A stretch of DNA of 64,000 bases from Acidaminococcaceae bacterium. Its GTDB lineage: Bacteria > Bacillota > Negativicutes > Acidaminococcales > Acidaminococcaceae. A model generated the notes under the pieces. It ran no database searches, was not told the origin of the DNA, and worked only from the letters and a program-made list of their open reading frames with translations. Below, piece after piece: positions 32,065 to 42,373 of this stretch (its first letter is position 1; each line of letters opens with the position of its first letter). Position numbers and translations under genes: made by a program. The stretch covers positions 16,022 to 80,021 of the forward strand of contig JAKVKY010000006.1 of the NCBI GenBank assembly GCA_022484685.1, in the 5' to 3' direction.

Positions 32065-32763
32065 CTATTTAAGTAGGCTCATGATCAGCACCACGATTAC
32101 CAGGGCCGGAATCTGGTTGGCAATACGGATCTGCATGACCTTACTCATGTTCACGGCAATCGCCATGATGAGGATGCCGCCGGTAGCGGTGATTTCCGCC
32201 ATCAGGGCCGGGGTCATAAAACTTTGCAAGTGGGAGGCCAGGATGGTGATCAAACCTTGATAAATAAGAACACTCACTGCTGACAAACCCACTCCTACGC
32301 CCAGGTTGGCGGTAAAGATAATAGCGGTCATCCCGTCCAGGGTACTCTTGGCAAACAAAATCTGATGATCGCCGGTCAGTCCGTCCTGGATACTGCCGAC
32401 GATAGCCATGGCGCCAATACAATAAATCAAGCTGGCGGCAATAAAACCTTCGCCGATGGCGCCGGTAGTACCGGTATTGCGTTTCCCCACCATCTTGACT
32501 TCTACCCAGTTGCCAAACCGCTGCAGCTTGCGGTCAATGTCCAGGATTTCACCGATGACGGTACCGATGGCGATGCTGACTATGACGACGATGATATTCT
32601 TACTTTGAAAAGCCATCTGGCAGCCGATGACGAAGATGCACAGGGTAATACCCTGCATGATTGTCTCCTGCCATTTTTGGGGAAAGCCGCGTTTAAGAAA
32701 AAGACCCACGGTACATCCGGCCACAATGGCCAAGGCATTGACAATTGTTCCTAAACCTATCAT
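32065..32763 (-). CDS. DUF554 membrane protein
   Basis: 232 residues with about six or seven membrane helices; matches DUF554 (YdfK-type): GLGTIVNALAIVAGCTVGLF, GEGFIAASLIYCIGAMAIVG, SIQDGLTGDHQILFAKSTLD and GVGLSAVSVLIYQG. The Gly-rich helices and the conserved GS-QDGL loop are typical. Transport or other role unknown. It follows parB by 2 bases in the same operon. Confidence 0.88.
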   Translation of the reverse strand: MIGLGTIVNALAIVAGCTVGLFLKRGFPQKWQETIMQGITLCIFVIGCQMAFQSKNIIVVIVSIAIGTVIGEILDIDRKLQRFGNWVEVKMVGKRNTGTTGAIGEGFIAASLIYCIGAMAIVGSIQDGLTGDHQILFAKSTLDGMTAIIFTANLGVGVGLSAVSVLIYQGLITILASHLQSFMTPALMAEITATGGILIMAIAVNMSKVMQIRIANQIPALVIVVLIMSLLK

Positions 32764-32765
32764 GC

Positions 32766-33782
32766 TTACACCGTTAACTTATGCGCCTTGCCAAAGCCGG
32801 CCGGCGCGCTTGTTTTTTCCGTTCCCTGCAGTAATTCGTAAATCCGGTTCAAATCGTCTACCGAAGTATAGGTAATCTCTATCTTACCCTGTTCCTCATT
32901 CTTGGGCACCAGTTTTACTTTCGTGCCCAGGTAGCTGACCAGGTTATCTTCCACCGATTGATACTCGGCGCTTAAAGCCGGTGCTGCAGACTGGCTCTTA
33001 TGCGGTTCTTTTTTCTCCATCAGGCTGGTAACCAGTTTTTGAGAATACTGGAAAGGTTTACCGGACTTGATAAGCTGGGCAATCTTTTCCACGTAACGGG
33101 AGCTCCAGCCATTTTCCAGGGTCGCTTTGGCGAGCCTGAGCTGATCGGCTTCCTTATCCAAAGTCAGGAGCGGTTTTACCTGGCCCATGGTCAATGTTTC
33201 ACGTGAAACATTTTCCTGGATGGACTTGGGTAAATGCAAAAGCCGTAACATATTAGTCACGGCCACCCGGCTGCGGCCAACTTTTTCGGCGGCCTGTTCC
33301 TGAGTCAGATGACAGGCTGCCATTAACTGCTGCAAACCTTCCGCCTCTTCGATAGGATTCAGGTTATGCCGCTGGATATTTTCCACCAGGGCAATTTCCA
33401 TCATCTGCTCGTTGGAATAAGTCCGCAGCAGCACGGGCACTTCCGTTAAATGTACCAGCTGGGCGGCGCGCAAACGGCGCTCCCCTGCCACCAGTTCGTA
33501 ATGCTTGTCCTGCTTGCGTACGATCAGCGGCTGGATGATGCCGTGTTCTTTGATAGAAGCGGCCAGTTCCGCCAGTAATTCTTTATCAAACACCTTCCGG
33601 GGCTGATACGGATTCGGCACAATCTCCTTGATACTGATAGAGGTAGGTTCCTCGCTGCCGGTTTGGGCATCCCGGGTCTGACGGTATTCGCTTTCGCTGG
33701 TCGCCATCAGGGCACCTAAACCCATGCCTAAACCCCGGGCCGCTTTAGCCTTGGCTGGCGCCTTTTTCGTATTCTTACTCAT
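32766..33782 (-). CDS. parB: chromosome partitioning protein ParB/Spo0J
   Basis: 338 residues. The CTP-binding ParB domain shows [30 protein letters not shown] and the box [10 protein letters not shown]. The helix-turn-helix is [20 protein letters not shown], and a C-terminal dimer domain ends the protein. It loads as a CTP-dependent clamp at parS; one parS copy lies inside this gene at 33195-33210. The start overlaps the end of parA by 8 bases. Confidence 0.95.
   Translation of the reverse strand: MSKNTKKAPAKAKAARGLGMGLGALMATSESEYRQTRDAQTGSEEPTSISIKEIVPNPYQPRKVFDKELLAELAASIKEHGIIQPLIVRKQDKHYELVAGERRLRAAQLVHLTEVPVLLRTYSNEQMMEIALVENIQRHNLNPIEEAEGLQQLMAACHLTQEQAAEKVGRSRVAVTNMLRLLHLPKSIQENVSRETLTMGQVKPLLTLDKEADQLRLAKATLENGWSSRYVEKIAQLIKSGKPFQYSQKLVTSLMEKKEPHKSQSAAPALSAEYQSVEDNLVSYLGTKVKLVPKNEEQGKIEITYTSVDDLNRIYELLQGTEKTSAPAGFGKAHKLTV
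33195..33210. promoter_or_regulatory. parS site 1 (perfect)
   Basis: TGTTTCACGTGAAACA, the 16-bp consensus ParB site, inside the parB coding region. Confidence 0.93.
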
Positions 33783-34536
33783 CGCCGATAACCTCCTTGG
33801 CTAAATCCTGGTACACCAGGGCGCCCTTGCTCTTAGGATCGTAAACGATGATGGGCTGCCCGTGACTGGGCGCCTCGCTCAAACGCACATTCCTGGGAAT
33901 GATGGTGTTATACATCTTGGTATTAAAATATTTTTTCACTTCGTTGACCACGTCGATGGACAAATTAGTCCGGGCATCGAACATGGTCATGAGCACGCCT
34001 TCCAGTTTTAAAGCCGGATTCAGGTTGCGCTGTACCAGCTGGATAGTATTCATCAGCATGCTGACGCCTTCCAGGGCGTAGAATTCGCACTGAATAGGAA
34101 TCATCACGGAATTAGCTGCAGTCAGGGCATTCACTGTCAGCAGGCCCAAAGAAGGCGGGCAGTCGATGAGGACATAATCGTAGTCATGTTTCACCCGGTC
34201 CAAAGTACGCTTTAGCCTGGTCTCCCTGCTCATCAGGTTTACCAGTTCAATCTCCGCTCCGGCCAGCTGAATGGTAGCCGGCAGCAGGAATAAATTTTCG
34301 TAGGGGGTCTTGATGATAATATCTTTGGCCGGTTGATCGTTAATCAAAGTATCGTAGATACATTTTTTGATGTCCCGTTTATCAAAGCCTAAGCCGCTGG
34401 TCGTGTTCCCCTGGGGATCGCTGTCCACGATAAGCACCTTGCGGCCCATGCCTGCCAGGCAGGCGGCCAGGTTGACGGTAGTGGTGGTTTTGCCCACGCC
34501 ACCTTTCTGGTTGGCTATGGCGATTACTTTTACCAC
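33775..34536 (-). CDS. parA: chromosome partitioning ATPase ParA/Soj
   Basis: 253 residues from GTG 34536 (AAGGAGG upstream). Deviant Walker [15 protein letters not shown], then [13 protein letters not shown] and [14 protein letters not shown], the ParA/MinD-type ATPase. It works with ParB and parS to separate origins and, in relatives, tunes DnaA. It is about 8 kb from oriC, as in other Firmicutes. Confidence 0.95.
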   Translation of the reverse strand: MVKVIAIANQKGGVGKTTTTVNLAACLAGMGRKVLIVDSDPQGNTTSGLGFDKRDIKKCIYDTLINDQPAKDIIIKTPYENLFLLPATIQLAGAEIELVNLMSRETRLKRTLDRVKHDYDYVLIDCPPSLGLLTVNALTAANSVMIPIQCEFYALEGVSMLMNTIQLVQRNLNPALKLEGVLMTMFDARTNLSIDVVNEVKKYFNTKMYNTIIPRNVRLSEAPSHGQPIIVYDPKSKGALVYQDLAKEVIGDE

Positions 34537-34625
34537 GATGATTCCTCCTTCACAGACTTGGTGTTAGTTTTTCTGCTTTTTATTGTACCACATTTCTAAC
34601 CACAAACATACCCTTTCTGCAAAAA

Positions 34626-34641
34626 TGTTTCACGTGAAACA
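34626..34641. promoter_or_regulatory. parS site 2 (perfect)
   Basis: TGTTTCACGTGAAACA between the noc-like gene and parA. Confidence 0.93.
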
Positions 34642-34656
34642 TTTCCCAGGCAATAA

Positions 34657-34680
34657 AAAACTCCGGCTGCGCACCGGAGT
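34657..34680 (-). terminator. terminator of the mnmE-mnmG-rsmG-noc transcript
   Basis: Minus-strand stem AACTCCGG / CCGGAGTT with a 7-base loop and a T run, 7 bases after the noc stop codon. Confidence 0.8.
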
Positions 34681-34686
34681 TAATTT

Positions 34687-35565
34687 TTAGAACAACTTCA
34701 CGCTATGTTTATCCTTGGACCCTTTGGTATTCTTAATCCGCAAGGTCACCACCACGTCGTCCCCCTCCACCACCTGCTGGGAGTTCACGGGAATGCCGGC
34801 GTCCTTGATGGAACCAACGATCTTCTTGATACTGTTCAGATAAATGCGCACGTCGTTTACGATGACCACGCGCTTCTTTTTCTCCGGTACCGTACCGGTG
34901 CCGTGCAGGATACGTTCCACCAGCGCTTCCGTCTGGCGCACGTTGTAGTTTTTCTTAACCACCGTATCCAGGACGCTGAGCTGTTCTTCTTCGCTGCGCA
35001 GCTTTAGCAGCACCCGGGCGTGACGTTCCGTCAAATCATTGTCCCGCAAAAAAGTCCGTACGCTGAGCGGCAGTTTCAAAAGCCGCAGCTTGTTCGCCAC
35101 CGTGCTCTGCTTCTTGCCCACCCGGGAGGCCATCACTTCTTCCGTCATATGGAATTCCCGCAACAGCTTCTCGTAGCCTTCCGCTTCTTCCAGATAATGC
35201 AAATCTTCCCGCTGCAGGTTCTCGATCATGGCGACTTCCGCAATCTGCTGGCTGGTATATTCGCTGATGATCACCGGCAGCTCCGTCAGGCCCGCCATCT
35301 GAGACGCACGCAGGCGCCGCTCGCCGGCAATTAAAAGATAGTTGCCGTTTTCGTACGGCGCCACTAAGAGCGGCTGCAACACACCGTACTGCCGGATGGA
35401 ACTGGCCAAATCCAGCAGGCTGTCTTCTTCAAAAGTTTTCCGGGGCTGGTAGGGGTTGGGCACAATCTTCCCCACCGGGACATGTACCACTTCCACCGGG
35501 GCCGCCTTCTTGGCCAGGCCCATCTCCTGCCCCATATCTAAAACCGTAAATCCGTCATCTGCCAT
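34687..35565 (-). CDS. noc: Noc-like ParB paralogue
   Basis: 292 residues from ATG 35565 (GGAGGT 7 bases upstream; a GTG 15 bases earlier is within the ribosome site). ParB-type CTPase: [24 protein letters not shown], then the helix-turn-helix KKQSTVANKLRLLKLP and TERHARVLLKL, which fit Noc better than ParB. Noc blocks division over the nucleoid in Bacillus. The gene is next to rsmG, as in Bacillus. The short N-terminus (MADDGFTVLDMGQEMG) does not resemble the basic amphipathic membrane helix of Bacillus Noc, so the membrane-binding role is uncertain. Confidence 0.85.
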   Translation of the reverse strand: MADDGFTVLDMGQEMGLAKKAAPVEVVHVPVGKIVPNPYQPRKTFEEDSLLDLASSIRQYGVLQPLLVAPYENGNYLLIAGERRLRASQMAGLTELPVIISEYTSQQIAEVAMIENLQREDLHYLEEAEGYEKLLREFHMTEEVMASRVGKKQSTVANKLRLLKLPLSVRTFLRDNDLTERHARVLLKLRSEEEQLSVLDTVVKKNYNVRQTEALVERILHGTGTVPEKKKRVVIVNDVRIYLNSIKKIVGSIKDAGIPVNSQQVVEGDDVVVTLRIKNTKGSKDKHSVKLF

Positions 35566-35581
35566 CTCTGCTACCTCCACT

Positions 35582-36391
35582 TCAAGTCAGGGGTTTCTTG
35601 GCGGGAACGCCCGCCTTACGGGGAAACTGCTTGGGAGTCTTCCCCGTCTTAGTAATCCTTATTATAGCACGTCCGTCGTCCAGACCCGGTAACTCCACCC
35701 GGTCTGCCCGCAGGACCTTACCACCTAAAATTTTTAACGCGCCCCGGGCTTCGTCCATTTCTTCCTGGTAGGCGCTGCCCTTCAGGGCGATGACAAGTCC
35801 GCCAACCTTCGCCAGCGGCAAAGTATATTCCGCCAGCACGGAAAGTTTGGCTACGGCCCGGGCCGTCACCACGTCAAACTTTTCCCGCAGGCGTACATCG
35901 TGCCCGGCATCTTCCGCCCGGGCATGGACACAGGTAATTTCCTTTAACCCCAAATCCTGAATCACGCTTTCCAAAAAAGTTAAGCGTTTGGTCAGCGCGT
36001 CCAGCAAAGTGACCTTTAAACCGGGCCGGTAAATCTTTAAGGCCAGCCCCGGAAAACCGGCGCCGCTGCCCACATCAAGCACCGTCTTGCCCTCCTGCAG
36101 GGCTGCGTCATCAGCCAGCAGGCTATCAATCATATGTTTCACCGCCACGTCCTCGGGACTGGTGAGCGCCGTCAGGTTAAACTGGTTGTTAGCCAGGATC
36201 AAAAGCTCGTAGTAACGGCTGAACTGCTGCAGCTGCAAGTCTGAAAGTGTAAGACCCGCCGCCGCGCCCCGTTCAGCCAGGATTTTTTTAAACGCCGGTA
36301 CGTCCGGCTGCACGCTTACTTTTTCGCCCATCCTGGTCACACGCTCCTTCTCCGGGTTGGTTAAAGTGCCGCGGTCATTTTTCACCGCCAT
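35582..36391 (-). CDS. rsmG: 16S rRNA m7G527 methyltransferase RsmG
   Basis: 269 residues as called, about 20-30 more than usual. S-adenosylmethionine-binding motif VLDVGSGAGFPGLALKI, then LTFLESVIQDL and VTARAVAKLSVL, typical of RsmG, which methylates G527 (E. coli numbering) of 16S rRNA. The start is uncertain: Met21 (position 36331) has GGAG 13 bases upstream and would give the normal length, while the first ATG lacks a clear site. A basic C-terminal tail is present. It is in the operon mnmE-mnmG-rsmG-noc. Confidence 0.93.
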   Translation of the reverse strand: MAVKNDRGTLTNPEKERVTRMGEKVSVQPDVPAFKKILAERGAAAGLTLSDLQLQQFSRYYELLILANNQFNLTALTSPEDVAVKHMIDSLLADDAALQEGKTVLDVGSGAGFPGLALKIYRPGLKVTLLDALTKRLTFLESVIQDLGLKEITCVHARAEDAGHDVRLREKFDVVTARAVAKLSVLAEYTLPLAKVGGLVIALKGSAYQEEMDEARGALKILGGKVLRADRVELPGLDDGRAIIRITKTGKTPKQFPRKAGVPAKKPLT

Positions 36392-36412
36392 GTTTGTAAA
36401 AGTTTTGCCGTC

Positions 36413-38293
36413 TCAGGCCTTTGCTTCCTGCCGGCTGTGGGCCGCCAAAGCGATGAGCAGCACGCCGATATCTGCCGGGCTCACGCCGCTGATGCGGGCC
36501 GCCTGGCCTACGCTGTCAGGTTTAACCTGCAGCAGTTTTTCCGTAGCTTCCCCGGAAAGTTCCTTGAGCTTTTTATAATCAAAGCCTGCCGGAATTTTTT
36601 TGTTTTCCAGCTTCAGCGCTTTTTCCACCGCCTGCTGCTGTTTCACGATATAGCCGGCGTACTTGGCATGAATCTCCGCCTGCTCCGCCACCACCTTGCT
36701 GACGGCCGGCAGTTCAACCAAAGCGGCCAGACGTTCGTAGGTCATACCGTTGCGGCGCAGCAGTTCCGTGTAGCTGACGCCGGTTCGCAGCGGCGTCACG
36801 CCCATAGTTTCCAGCTGGGCATTCACGGCCGCGCTGGGCGCCGCGTGGTGCGTATCCAAAAACTGCAGCAGCCGTTCCAGGTCGCTGCGTTTCTTCGTAA
36901 ACTGTTCGTAGCGCCGGTCATCCACCAGCCCCACTTCCCTGCCGATATCCGTCAGGCGTAGGTCCGCGTTGTCCTGCCGCAGCAGCAACCGGTATTCCGC
37001 CCGGCTGGTCATCATGCGGTACGGTTCGTGGGTACCTTTGGTCACCAGGTCGTCGATGAGGACGCCGATATAGGCGTCGCTGCGTTTTAAGACCAGCGCC
37101 GGTTTATTTTGTAATTTGCGGGCGGCGTTAATGCCGGCCATCAGCCCCTGGGCCGCTGCTTCCTCGTACCCGCTGGTACCGTTGCTCTGCCCGGCGCTAA
37201 AGAGACCGCTGATCTCCTTATGCTCCAGGGAAGATTTTAACTGCAACGGGTCCAGACAGTCATAATCGATGGCGTACCCGGGACGCATCATCTCCACATT
37301 TTCCAGGCCGGGGATGGTGCGCAAAAATTCTAACTGCACCGCCGCCGGCAGCGAGCTGCTCATGCCCTGCACGTACATCTCGTTGGTGCTCAGACCTTCC
37401 GGCTCGATAAAAAGCTGGTGCCGGTCCTTATCCGCAAAGCGGACAATCTTGCTTTCGATGGACGGGCAGTAGCGGGGGCCTACCCCTTCTACCAGACCGT
37501 TGAACATCCCGGACAGCTGTAAATTTTTCTTGATAATCTCGTGGGTGCGGGGATTGGTATAGGTCAGCCAGCAAGGCACCTGGTTCCGTTCCGTGATGGT
37601 GCTCACGTAGGAAAAGTTGCGCAGCTCCCGGTCCCCTTCCTGAATCTCCATCTTGCTAAAATCCAAACTGCGTTTATCCACCCGGGCCGGCGTACCGGTC
37701 TTGAAGCGCATCAATTTAATATCGTGGGCTAAAAGCGACGCGGAAAGTTTATTGGCCGGACGCATACCGTTAGGACCGCTGGCAAAATTAACGCTGCCAA
37801 AAACGATGCGGCCTTTGAGATAGGTGCCCGTACATAAAATGACGCAGGGCGCGGCAAAACGGGCGCCGGTTTCATCCACCACGCCTACGACCTGCCCCTG
37901 TTCCACGCACAGCTCGTCAATCATCAGCTGCTTCACGTCCAGGTGCGGTTCGTTTTCCACGATCTGTTTCATGAGCGTATGATAATAAGCCTTGTCCGCC
38001 TGGGCGCGCAAAGAATGCACGGCGTAACCTTTACCCGTGTTTAACAGCCGCATCTGGATGGCGGCCTGGTCCGCGCTTTTGCCCATCTGGCCGCCCAGGG
38101 CATCCACCTCGCCCACCAGCTGACCCTTGGCGCTGCCACCCACGCTGGGGTTGCAGGGCATAAAACCAATATTGTCCAAAGTCAAAGTGGCCAGCAGCGT
38201 CTTAAAACCCAAACGCGCCGTAGCCAGGGCCGCTTCGATACCCGCGTGCCCCGCGCCTACCACGATCACATCATAACTTGCCGTCATGCTCAC
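36413..38293 (-). CDS. mnmG: tRNA uridine-5-carboxymethylaminomethyl modification enzyme MnmG
   Basis: 626 residues, normal length. FAD-binding start [45 protein letters not shown], and the C-terminal helical domain with [11 protein letters not shown] and [20 protein letters not shown]. It acts with MnmE to modify wobble uridine of tRNAs. 60 bases separate it from mnmE. Confidence 0.96.
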   Translation of the reverse strand: MSMTASYDVIVVGAGHAGIEAALATARLGFKTLLATLTLDNIGFMPCNPSVGGSAKGQLVGEVDALGGQMGKSADQAAIQMRLLNTGKGYAVHSLRAQADKAYYHTLMKQIVENEPHLDVKQLMIDELCVEQGQVVGVVDETGARFAAPCVILCTGTYLKGRIVFGSVNFASGPNGMRPANKLSASLLAHDIKLMRFKTGTPARVDKRSLDFSKMEIQEGDRELRNFSYVSTITERNQVPCWLTYTNPRTHEIIKKNLQLSGMFNGLVEGVGPRYCPSIESKIVRFADKDRHQLFIEPEGLSTNEMYVQGMSSSLPAAVQLEFLRTIPGLENVEMMRPGYAIDYDCLDPLQLKSSLEHKEISGLFSAGQSNGTSGYEEAAAQGLMAGINAARKLQNKPALVLKRSDAYIGVLIDDLVTKGTHEPYRMMTSRAEYRLLLRQDNADLRLTDIGREVGLVDDRRYEQFTKKRSDLERLLQFLDTHHAAPSAAVNAQLETMGVTPLRTGVSYTELLRRNGMTYERLAALVELPAVSKVVAEQAEIHAKYAGYIVKQQQAVEKALKLENKKIPAGFDYKKLKELSGEATEKLLQVKPDSVGQAARISGVSPADIGVLLIALAAHSRQEAKA

Positions 38294-38353
38294 CGTACCA
38301 ACTCTCCAAATTTTTCTTTCATTATATATAAGTATAACACATCTGCCAACTTT

Positions 38354-39730
38354 TTATTTGCCCACACAGAAACGGGCAAAAATCTGGTTGATGATCTCGT
38401 CCGTGGCCGCCTGGCCGGTAATCTCCCCCAGGTTTTCCAAAGCCGCATGCACGTCGATGCTCAGACAATCGTACGGCAGCCGCTGGGCCGCACCGTCTGC
38501 AGCGCTGGCCAAAGACGCCGCCGCCTGCCGTAGCAAATTTTCCTGCCGGGCGTTGGCCACGTACAAAGCTTCACCGCCGTGACCCTGGGCGCCATAGACA
38601 AATTTTTGCAGCCAGGTCTGAAAAGCATCCAGGCCGGCGCCGGTCTTGGCACTCAGCGGCAGCACCGTGGCCGCCGGATATTTTTGCCGCAGCACCTTAA
38701 TGACATCACTCTGCCCCAGGTCTGCTTTGTTTACGATTAACACGTAGGGTTTCCCCTGCACCGCCGTCAAGATTTCCTCGTCGGCTGCCGTCAAAGCTTC
38801 CGTACCGTCGATAACCACGATGGCCAGTTCCGCCTTGGCTAAAAGTTCCCGGCTGCGCTTGATACCTAACTGCTCCACAAAATCTTCCGTCTTGTGGATG
38901 CCCGCCGTATCCGCCAGCACCAAAGGGATCCCGTCCACAACCAATTGTTCCTCGATCACGTCCCTGGTCGTCCCGGCATACTGGCTTACCAGGGCCCGGT
39001 CCTCTTTCAAAAGCTGGTTCAGCAAACTGGATTTGCCCACGTTGGGCCGGCCCACGATCACCGTGCGCAAACCTTCCCGCAAAATCTGGCCGGTCTCGCC
39101 CCGGGACGCTAAAGTTTCCACCTGTGCCCGGGCCCGGTTGATACTTTGTTCCAGCCGGGCATAAGTTACGTCCTCAATATCTTCTTCCGGATAATCGATG
39201 ACGGCTTCCAGATTGACGATGACTGCTAAAAGTTCCTGCCGGATCTTTTCCAGCTCCCTGGACAGATAACCTTCCTGCAGCCGCAGCGAATTTTTTAAAG
39301 CCACCTCGCTCCGGGCGTTGATGATATCCATCACCGCTTCGGCCTGGACCAAATCCAGGCGGCCGTTTAAAAAGGCCCGCTTGGTAAATTCACCCGGCGC
39401 CGCCGGTTCCGCCCCGTGCTGGTACGTCAGCGCCAAAATTTTTTGCAGGCTCACCGCGCCGCCGTGACATTGAATCTCTACCACGTCTTCCGCCGTATAG
39501 GAATGAGGCGCCGGCATGTAGACGGTTAAAACTTCATCCACGTCCACGGCGCCGTCCCGCACATGACCGAACGCCAAAGTCCGGGGCGGAAAATCTGCCA
39601 GACTTTTCTTAGCCGCAGGGACGAATATTTCCCGGGCAATGCGCAAAGCTTCCGGACCGCTGACGCGGACGATACCCACCGCCGCCGGACCTACCGCCGT
39701 CGTAATCGCGCTGATCGTTGACGTACTCAT
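38354..39730 (-). CDS. mnmE: tRNA modification GTPase MnmE
   Basis: 458 residues. N-terminal folate-binding domain (AVGPAAVGIVRVSG; FTKRAFLNGRLDLVQAEAVM), a helical domain interrupted by a G domain with G1 GRPNVGKSSLLNQ, G2 AGTTRDV, G3 DTAGI, G4 NKAD, and the C-terminal FCVGK cysteine motif. Partner of MnmG. First gene of its transcript; it is separated from jag by a terminator. Confidence 0.96.
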   Translation of the reverse strand: MSTSTISAITTAVGPAAVGIVRVSGPEALRIAREIFVPAAKKSLADFPPRTLAFGHVRDGAVDVDEVLTVYMPAPHSYTAEDVVEIQCHGGAVSLQKILALTYQHGAEPAAPGEFTKRAFLNGRLDLVQAEAVMDIINARSEVALKNSLRLQEGYLSRELEKIRQELLAVIVNLEAVIDYPEEDIEDVTYARLEQSINRARAQVETLASRGETGQILREGLRTVIVGRPNVGKSSLLNQLLKEDRALVSQYAGTTRDVIEEQLVVDGIPLVLADTAGIHKTEDFVEQLGIKRSRELLAKAELAIVVIDGTEALTAADEEILTAVQGKPYVLIVNKADLGQSDVIKVLRQKYPAATVLPLSAKTGAGLDAFQTWLQKFVYGAQGHGGEALYVANARQENLLRQAAASLASAADGAAQRLPYDCLSIDVHAALENLGEITGQAATDEIINQIFARFCVGK

Positions 39731-39839
39731 CTGCCTCTTCCTTTCCGGACCTGCCGGCCCCGTGACTCAATTTTTTACAAAACTGCCGCTGTCTGCTTCG
39801 GACAGCCAGCTTCCTGGAAAAACGCCCGTTCATATAAAA

Positions 39840-39869
39840 AGGAGCCGTCTCCTGCCGGAAACAGCTCCT
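39840..39869 (-). terminator. terminator after jag
   Basis: Minus-strand stem AGGAGC-GT-TCC / GGA-AC-GCTCCT followed by five T, 7 bases after the jag stop. It separates the rpmH-rnpA-yidD-yidC-jag transcript from mnmE. Confidence 0.75.
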
Positions 39870-39876
39870 CAAGCTC

Positions 39877-40683
39877 TTACTTCTTTAACTCGATAACAAC
39901 TTTACGGTACGGATCCGTACCCTCGCTTAAAGTGGTAATGGTTGGATCTCCCTGCAGGGCAGTATGGATGATCTTTCTTTCGTGGGGATTCATCGGTTCC
40001 AGAGCGCAGCGCTCGCCGGTACGTTTTACCTTCTCGGCCAGGCGTTTAGCCAGACGGGTTAAAGTTTCCGCCCGGCGGTCCCGGTAATCTTCTACATCGA
40101 TGACGATACGCATCCGGCCGCCGGCGGCCCGGTTAGCTACCAGGTTGGTCAGGTACTGGAGCGCGTCCAGGGTTTGACCGTGCTTGCCAATCAGGATACC
40201 CATGTCATCGCCGTGTAATTTTAAAGTCACAATCCCGTTTTCCCGGTTGATAAATTTTTCCGTGTTCACGGTAATCTTCATGGCGGCAAAAATCTTATTC
40301 AAGAAAGCCTTGGCAGCTTCAATGGCATTTTCATCCACCAGATATTCCCGGGGCTCCCGGTCTTTATGGAGCCTGGAAGCGGGAGCTTCCTGGGTCTCGG
40401 TCTTAGCTGCTGCAGCCACCGGCGCTACTTTTTCTACCGCCGGAGCAACTTCAGCCTCAGGCGCTGCCGCGGGTGCAGGTGCTGCCACTGGAGCCGCTGC
40501 GGCCTGCTCAGCCTTGGGAGTTACCCTGACCTTAGCCTTCCGGCCGCCGATCAAGCCCAACAGAGCCTTCTTCGGTTCGTCTACAATTTCTACATCTACC
40601 TGATCTTGCGTCAGGTTTAATTCTTTTAATGCTTCCTGGAGAGCTTCTTCAACAGTCTTACCGGTTTTTTCCACAGTACTCAT
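39877..40683 (-). CDS. jag: RNA-binding protein KhpB/Jag
   Basis: 268 residues. Jag-N domain (1-50, EEALKELNLTQDQVDVEIVD), an Ala/Pro/Glu-rich linker (about 58-105), a KH domain with the loop GILIGKHGQTLDALQYLTN, and an R3H domain (RRAETLTRLAKRLAEKVKRT through NPHERKIIH). Relatives bind RNA and act in cell-wall growth and division. Downstream of yidC, the usual place. Confidence 0.95.
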   Translation of the reverse strand: MSTVEKTGKTVEEALQEALKELNLTQDQVDVEIVDEPKKALLGLIGGRKAKVRVTPKAEQAAAAPVAAPAPAAAPEAEVAPAVEKVAPVAAAAKTETQEAPASRLHKDREPREYLVDENAIEAAKAFLNKIFAAMKITVNTEKFINRENGIVTLKLHGDDMGILIGKHGQTLDALQYLTNLVANRAAGGRMRIVIDVEDYRDRRAETLTRLAKRLAEKVKRTGERCALEPMNPHERKIIHTALQGDPTITTLSEGTDPYRKVVIELKK

Positions 40684-40730
40684 GGTAAATCTACTCCTTC
40701 AGCGCAAAATTTAACAGCCGCCCGGGCCGC

Positions 40731-41459
40731 TTATTTTTTCTGATTCTTATCTTTCTTCGCAGGTACTTTTTTCTCAGGAGCCGGTACCGGTTCCCTGGGA
40801 GCAATAGCCGCAGCCTTCGCCTTATTTTCCAGATGAGCCATGTACGTTTGCTGCGCAATCTGCATGATGTTCATGACTACCCAGTAAATAACCAGGCCGC
40901 CGGAGAACTGCCAGCTCATGTAACCGATCATCAGCGGCATGAAGTACAGCATCATCTGATTCTGCATGCTGTTGTTATCCGCCATGGTCTGCTTAGAAGC
41001 AATATAGGTAGTTAATGCCGACAGGATGGGCATGATGAACGGAAATTCCGTGTTCTTCACGTCCGTGGCAATATTACTCATCCATAAGAAGTTGGCCGGT
41101 CCTTCGTACACCATATCCCGCACGCCGTAATAAATGGCAAACAGGATCGGCATCTGGATCAGCATGGGCAGACAACCTGCCACCGGGTTCACACCGCTGG
41201 ACTTATAAATCTTGGCCACTTCTTCGTTCAGCTTCATCTTATCGTCTTTATAACGAGTCTGCAGCTCTTTTAACTTCGGCTGCAGTTCCATCATGGCCTT
41301 GGTGGATTCAATCTGTTTCTTTGTCAGGGGGTACAGGGCCAGCTTAATGATGATGGTCATCAGCACGATGGCGACACCATAGTTGGCATAGCCCAGCATG
41401 CCGGTAAAATGATACAACAAAGTGATAAACTGTTGCACCAGGTGACCTAAAAAGTCCAA
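40731..41459 (-). CDS. yidC: membrane protein insertase YidC (Gram-positive-length)
   Basis: 242 residues with five membrane helices, conserved YGVAIVLMTIIIKLALYPLT, KSSGVNPVAGCLPMLIQMPI and the hydrophilic-groove Arg in YYGVRDMV. The large periplasmic domain of proteobacterial YidC is missing, as in Firmicutes. No lipobox is seen at the start. The C-terminus is Lys-rich (PAKKDKNQKK). Confidence 0.94.
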   Translation of the reverse strand: MDFLGHLVQQFITLLYHFTGMLGYANYGVAIVLMTIIIKLALYPLTKKQIESTKAMMELQPKLKELQTRYKDDKMKLNEEVAKIYKSSGVNPVAGCLPMLIQMPILFAIYYGVRDMVYEGPANFLWMSNIATDVKNTEFPFIMPILSALTTYIASKQTMADNNSMQNQMMLYFMPLMIGYMSWQFSGGLVIYWVVMNIMQIAQQTYMAHLENKAKAAAIAPREPVPAPEKKVPAKKDKNQKK

Positions 41460-41487
41460 AATATCACTCCTTCAAAACCCAGAGGGT

Positions 41488-41709
41488 TTAAATTACGGGG
41501 TCATAACCGCCTTTATGCCAGGGATGGCACCGGCAGATTCTTTTCACCGCCATCCAGCCGCCCTTAAAGGGACCGTATTTGCGGACCGCTTCCAAGGCAT
41601 ACTGGCTACAGGTGGGATAATATCTGCAACAGGGACGGTGTAAGGGGGAGATAAAAATCTGATAGAATCTGATGCCCCCTACTAAAATTAACTGCACAAA
41701 ATTTTTCAT
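41488..41709 (-). CDS. yidD: membrane protein insertion efficiency factor YidD
   Basis: 73 residues: [40 protein letters not shown] and [16 protein letters not shown], the full YidD signature with its conserved Cys residues. It lies between rnpA and yidC. Confidence 0.95.
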   Translation of the reverse strand: MKNFVQLILVGGIRFYQIFISPLHRPCCRYYPTCSQYALEAVRKYGPFKGGWMAVKRICRCHPWHKGGYDPVI

Positions 41710-41717
41710 GGCCTTAC

Positions 41718-42068
41718 CTAGCGCAGCAAAGCTGCCCTTTTAGCCAGGCGCAGGAACACGCGTTCATAAGTCTTGAAATCTGCCTGGACTAATTTTTTAC
41801 GCGCTACCCAGATCAGGCGCGTACCCAAAACTAATTCATCTTTGTGATGGCGGAAAACCTCACGCATCATACGCTTGGCATGATTGCGGACGACGGCGTT
41901 GCCCACTTTCTTACCTACTGCGAAACCTATTTTTAATGTTTCATTTTCACAAGGCAAAACATAGAAAACGGCTAACGCGTCAATAACAGAATGTCCTTTT
42001 TCATACACACCCTGAAATTCCTTTTTCGACTTAATCTTGTTCAGTTTTTGCAAACCGAATTGTTTCAT
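41718..42068 (-). CDS. rnpA: ribonuclease P protein component
   Basis: 116 residues. The RNR-like motif is [20 protein letters not shown], preceded by [14 protein letters not shown]. Protein cofactor of RNase P, which matures tRNA 5' ends. It follows rpmH by 66 bases. Confidence 0.95.
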   Translation of the reverse strand: MKQFGLQKLNKIKSKKEFQGVYEKGHSVIDALAVFYVLPCENETLKIGFAVGKKVGNAVVRNHAKRMMREVFRHHKDELVLGTRLIWVARKKLVQADFKTYERVFLRLAKRAALLR

Positions 42069-42134
42069 GGAGACCTTTTCCTTTACTTACCCACAGGGAA
42101 AAAATAGGCCACTTACGCGGCCTATTTTAATATC

Positions 42135-42269
42135 TTATGCGGATAATTTCTTTCTGCCCCTTTGGCGTCTTCTCTTCAGAACCTGACGGCCGCCGATGGT
42201 TGCCATCCTGGCCCGGAAACCGTGGGTCATCTTGCGCCTGTGATTATTAGGCTGGAACGTACGTTTCAT
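42135..42269 (-). CDS. rpmH: 50S ribosomal protein L34
   Basis: 44 residues, [20 protein letters not shown] through [20 protein letters not shown] and KLSA, the standard L34 sequence. AGGAGGT lies upstream of the ATG at 42267-42269. First gene of the leftward rpmH-rnpA-yidD-yidC-jag transcript. Confidence 0.97.
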   Translation of the reverse strand: MKRTFQPNNHRRKMTHGFRARMATIGGRQVLKRRRQRGRKKLSA

Positions 42270-42344
42270 CTCGCAATTACCTCCTTACCGTGCTTAATAG
42301 TGCTTCAATCAATCTATGGGTTGTTTAAATTGATAGCTACGGCC

Positions 42345-42373
42345 ATTATAATAAAATCTGCCCTCTATGTCAA
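42345..42373 (-). promoter_or_regulatory. promoter of the rpmH operon
   Basis: Minus strand TTGACA (42373-42368), 17-base spacer, TATAAT (42350-42345): perfect consensus, as expected for a ribosomal protein gene. Confidence 0.88.
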
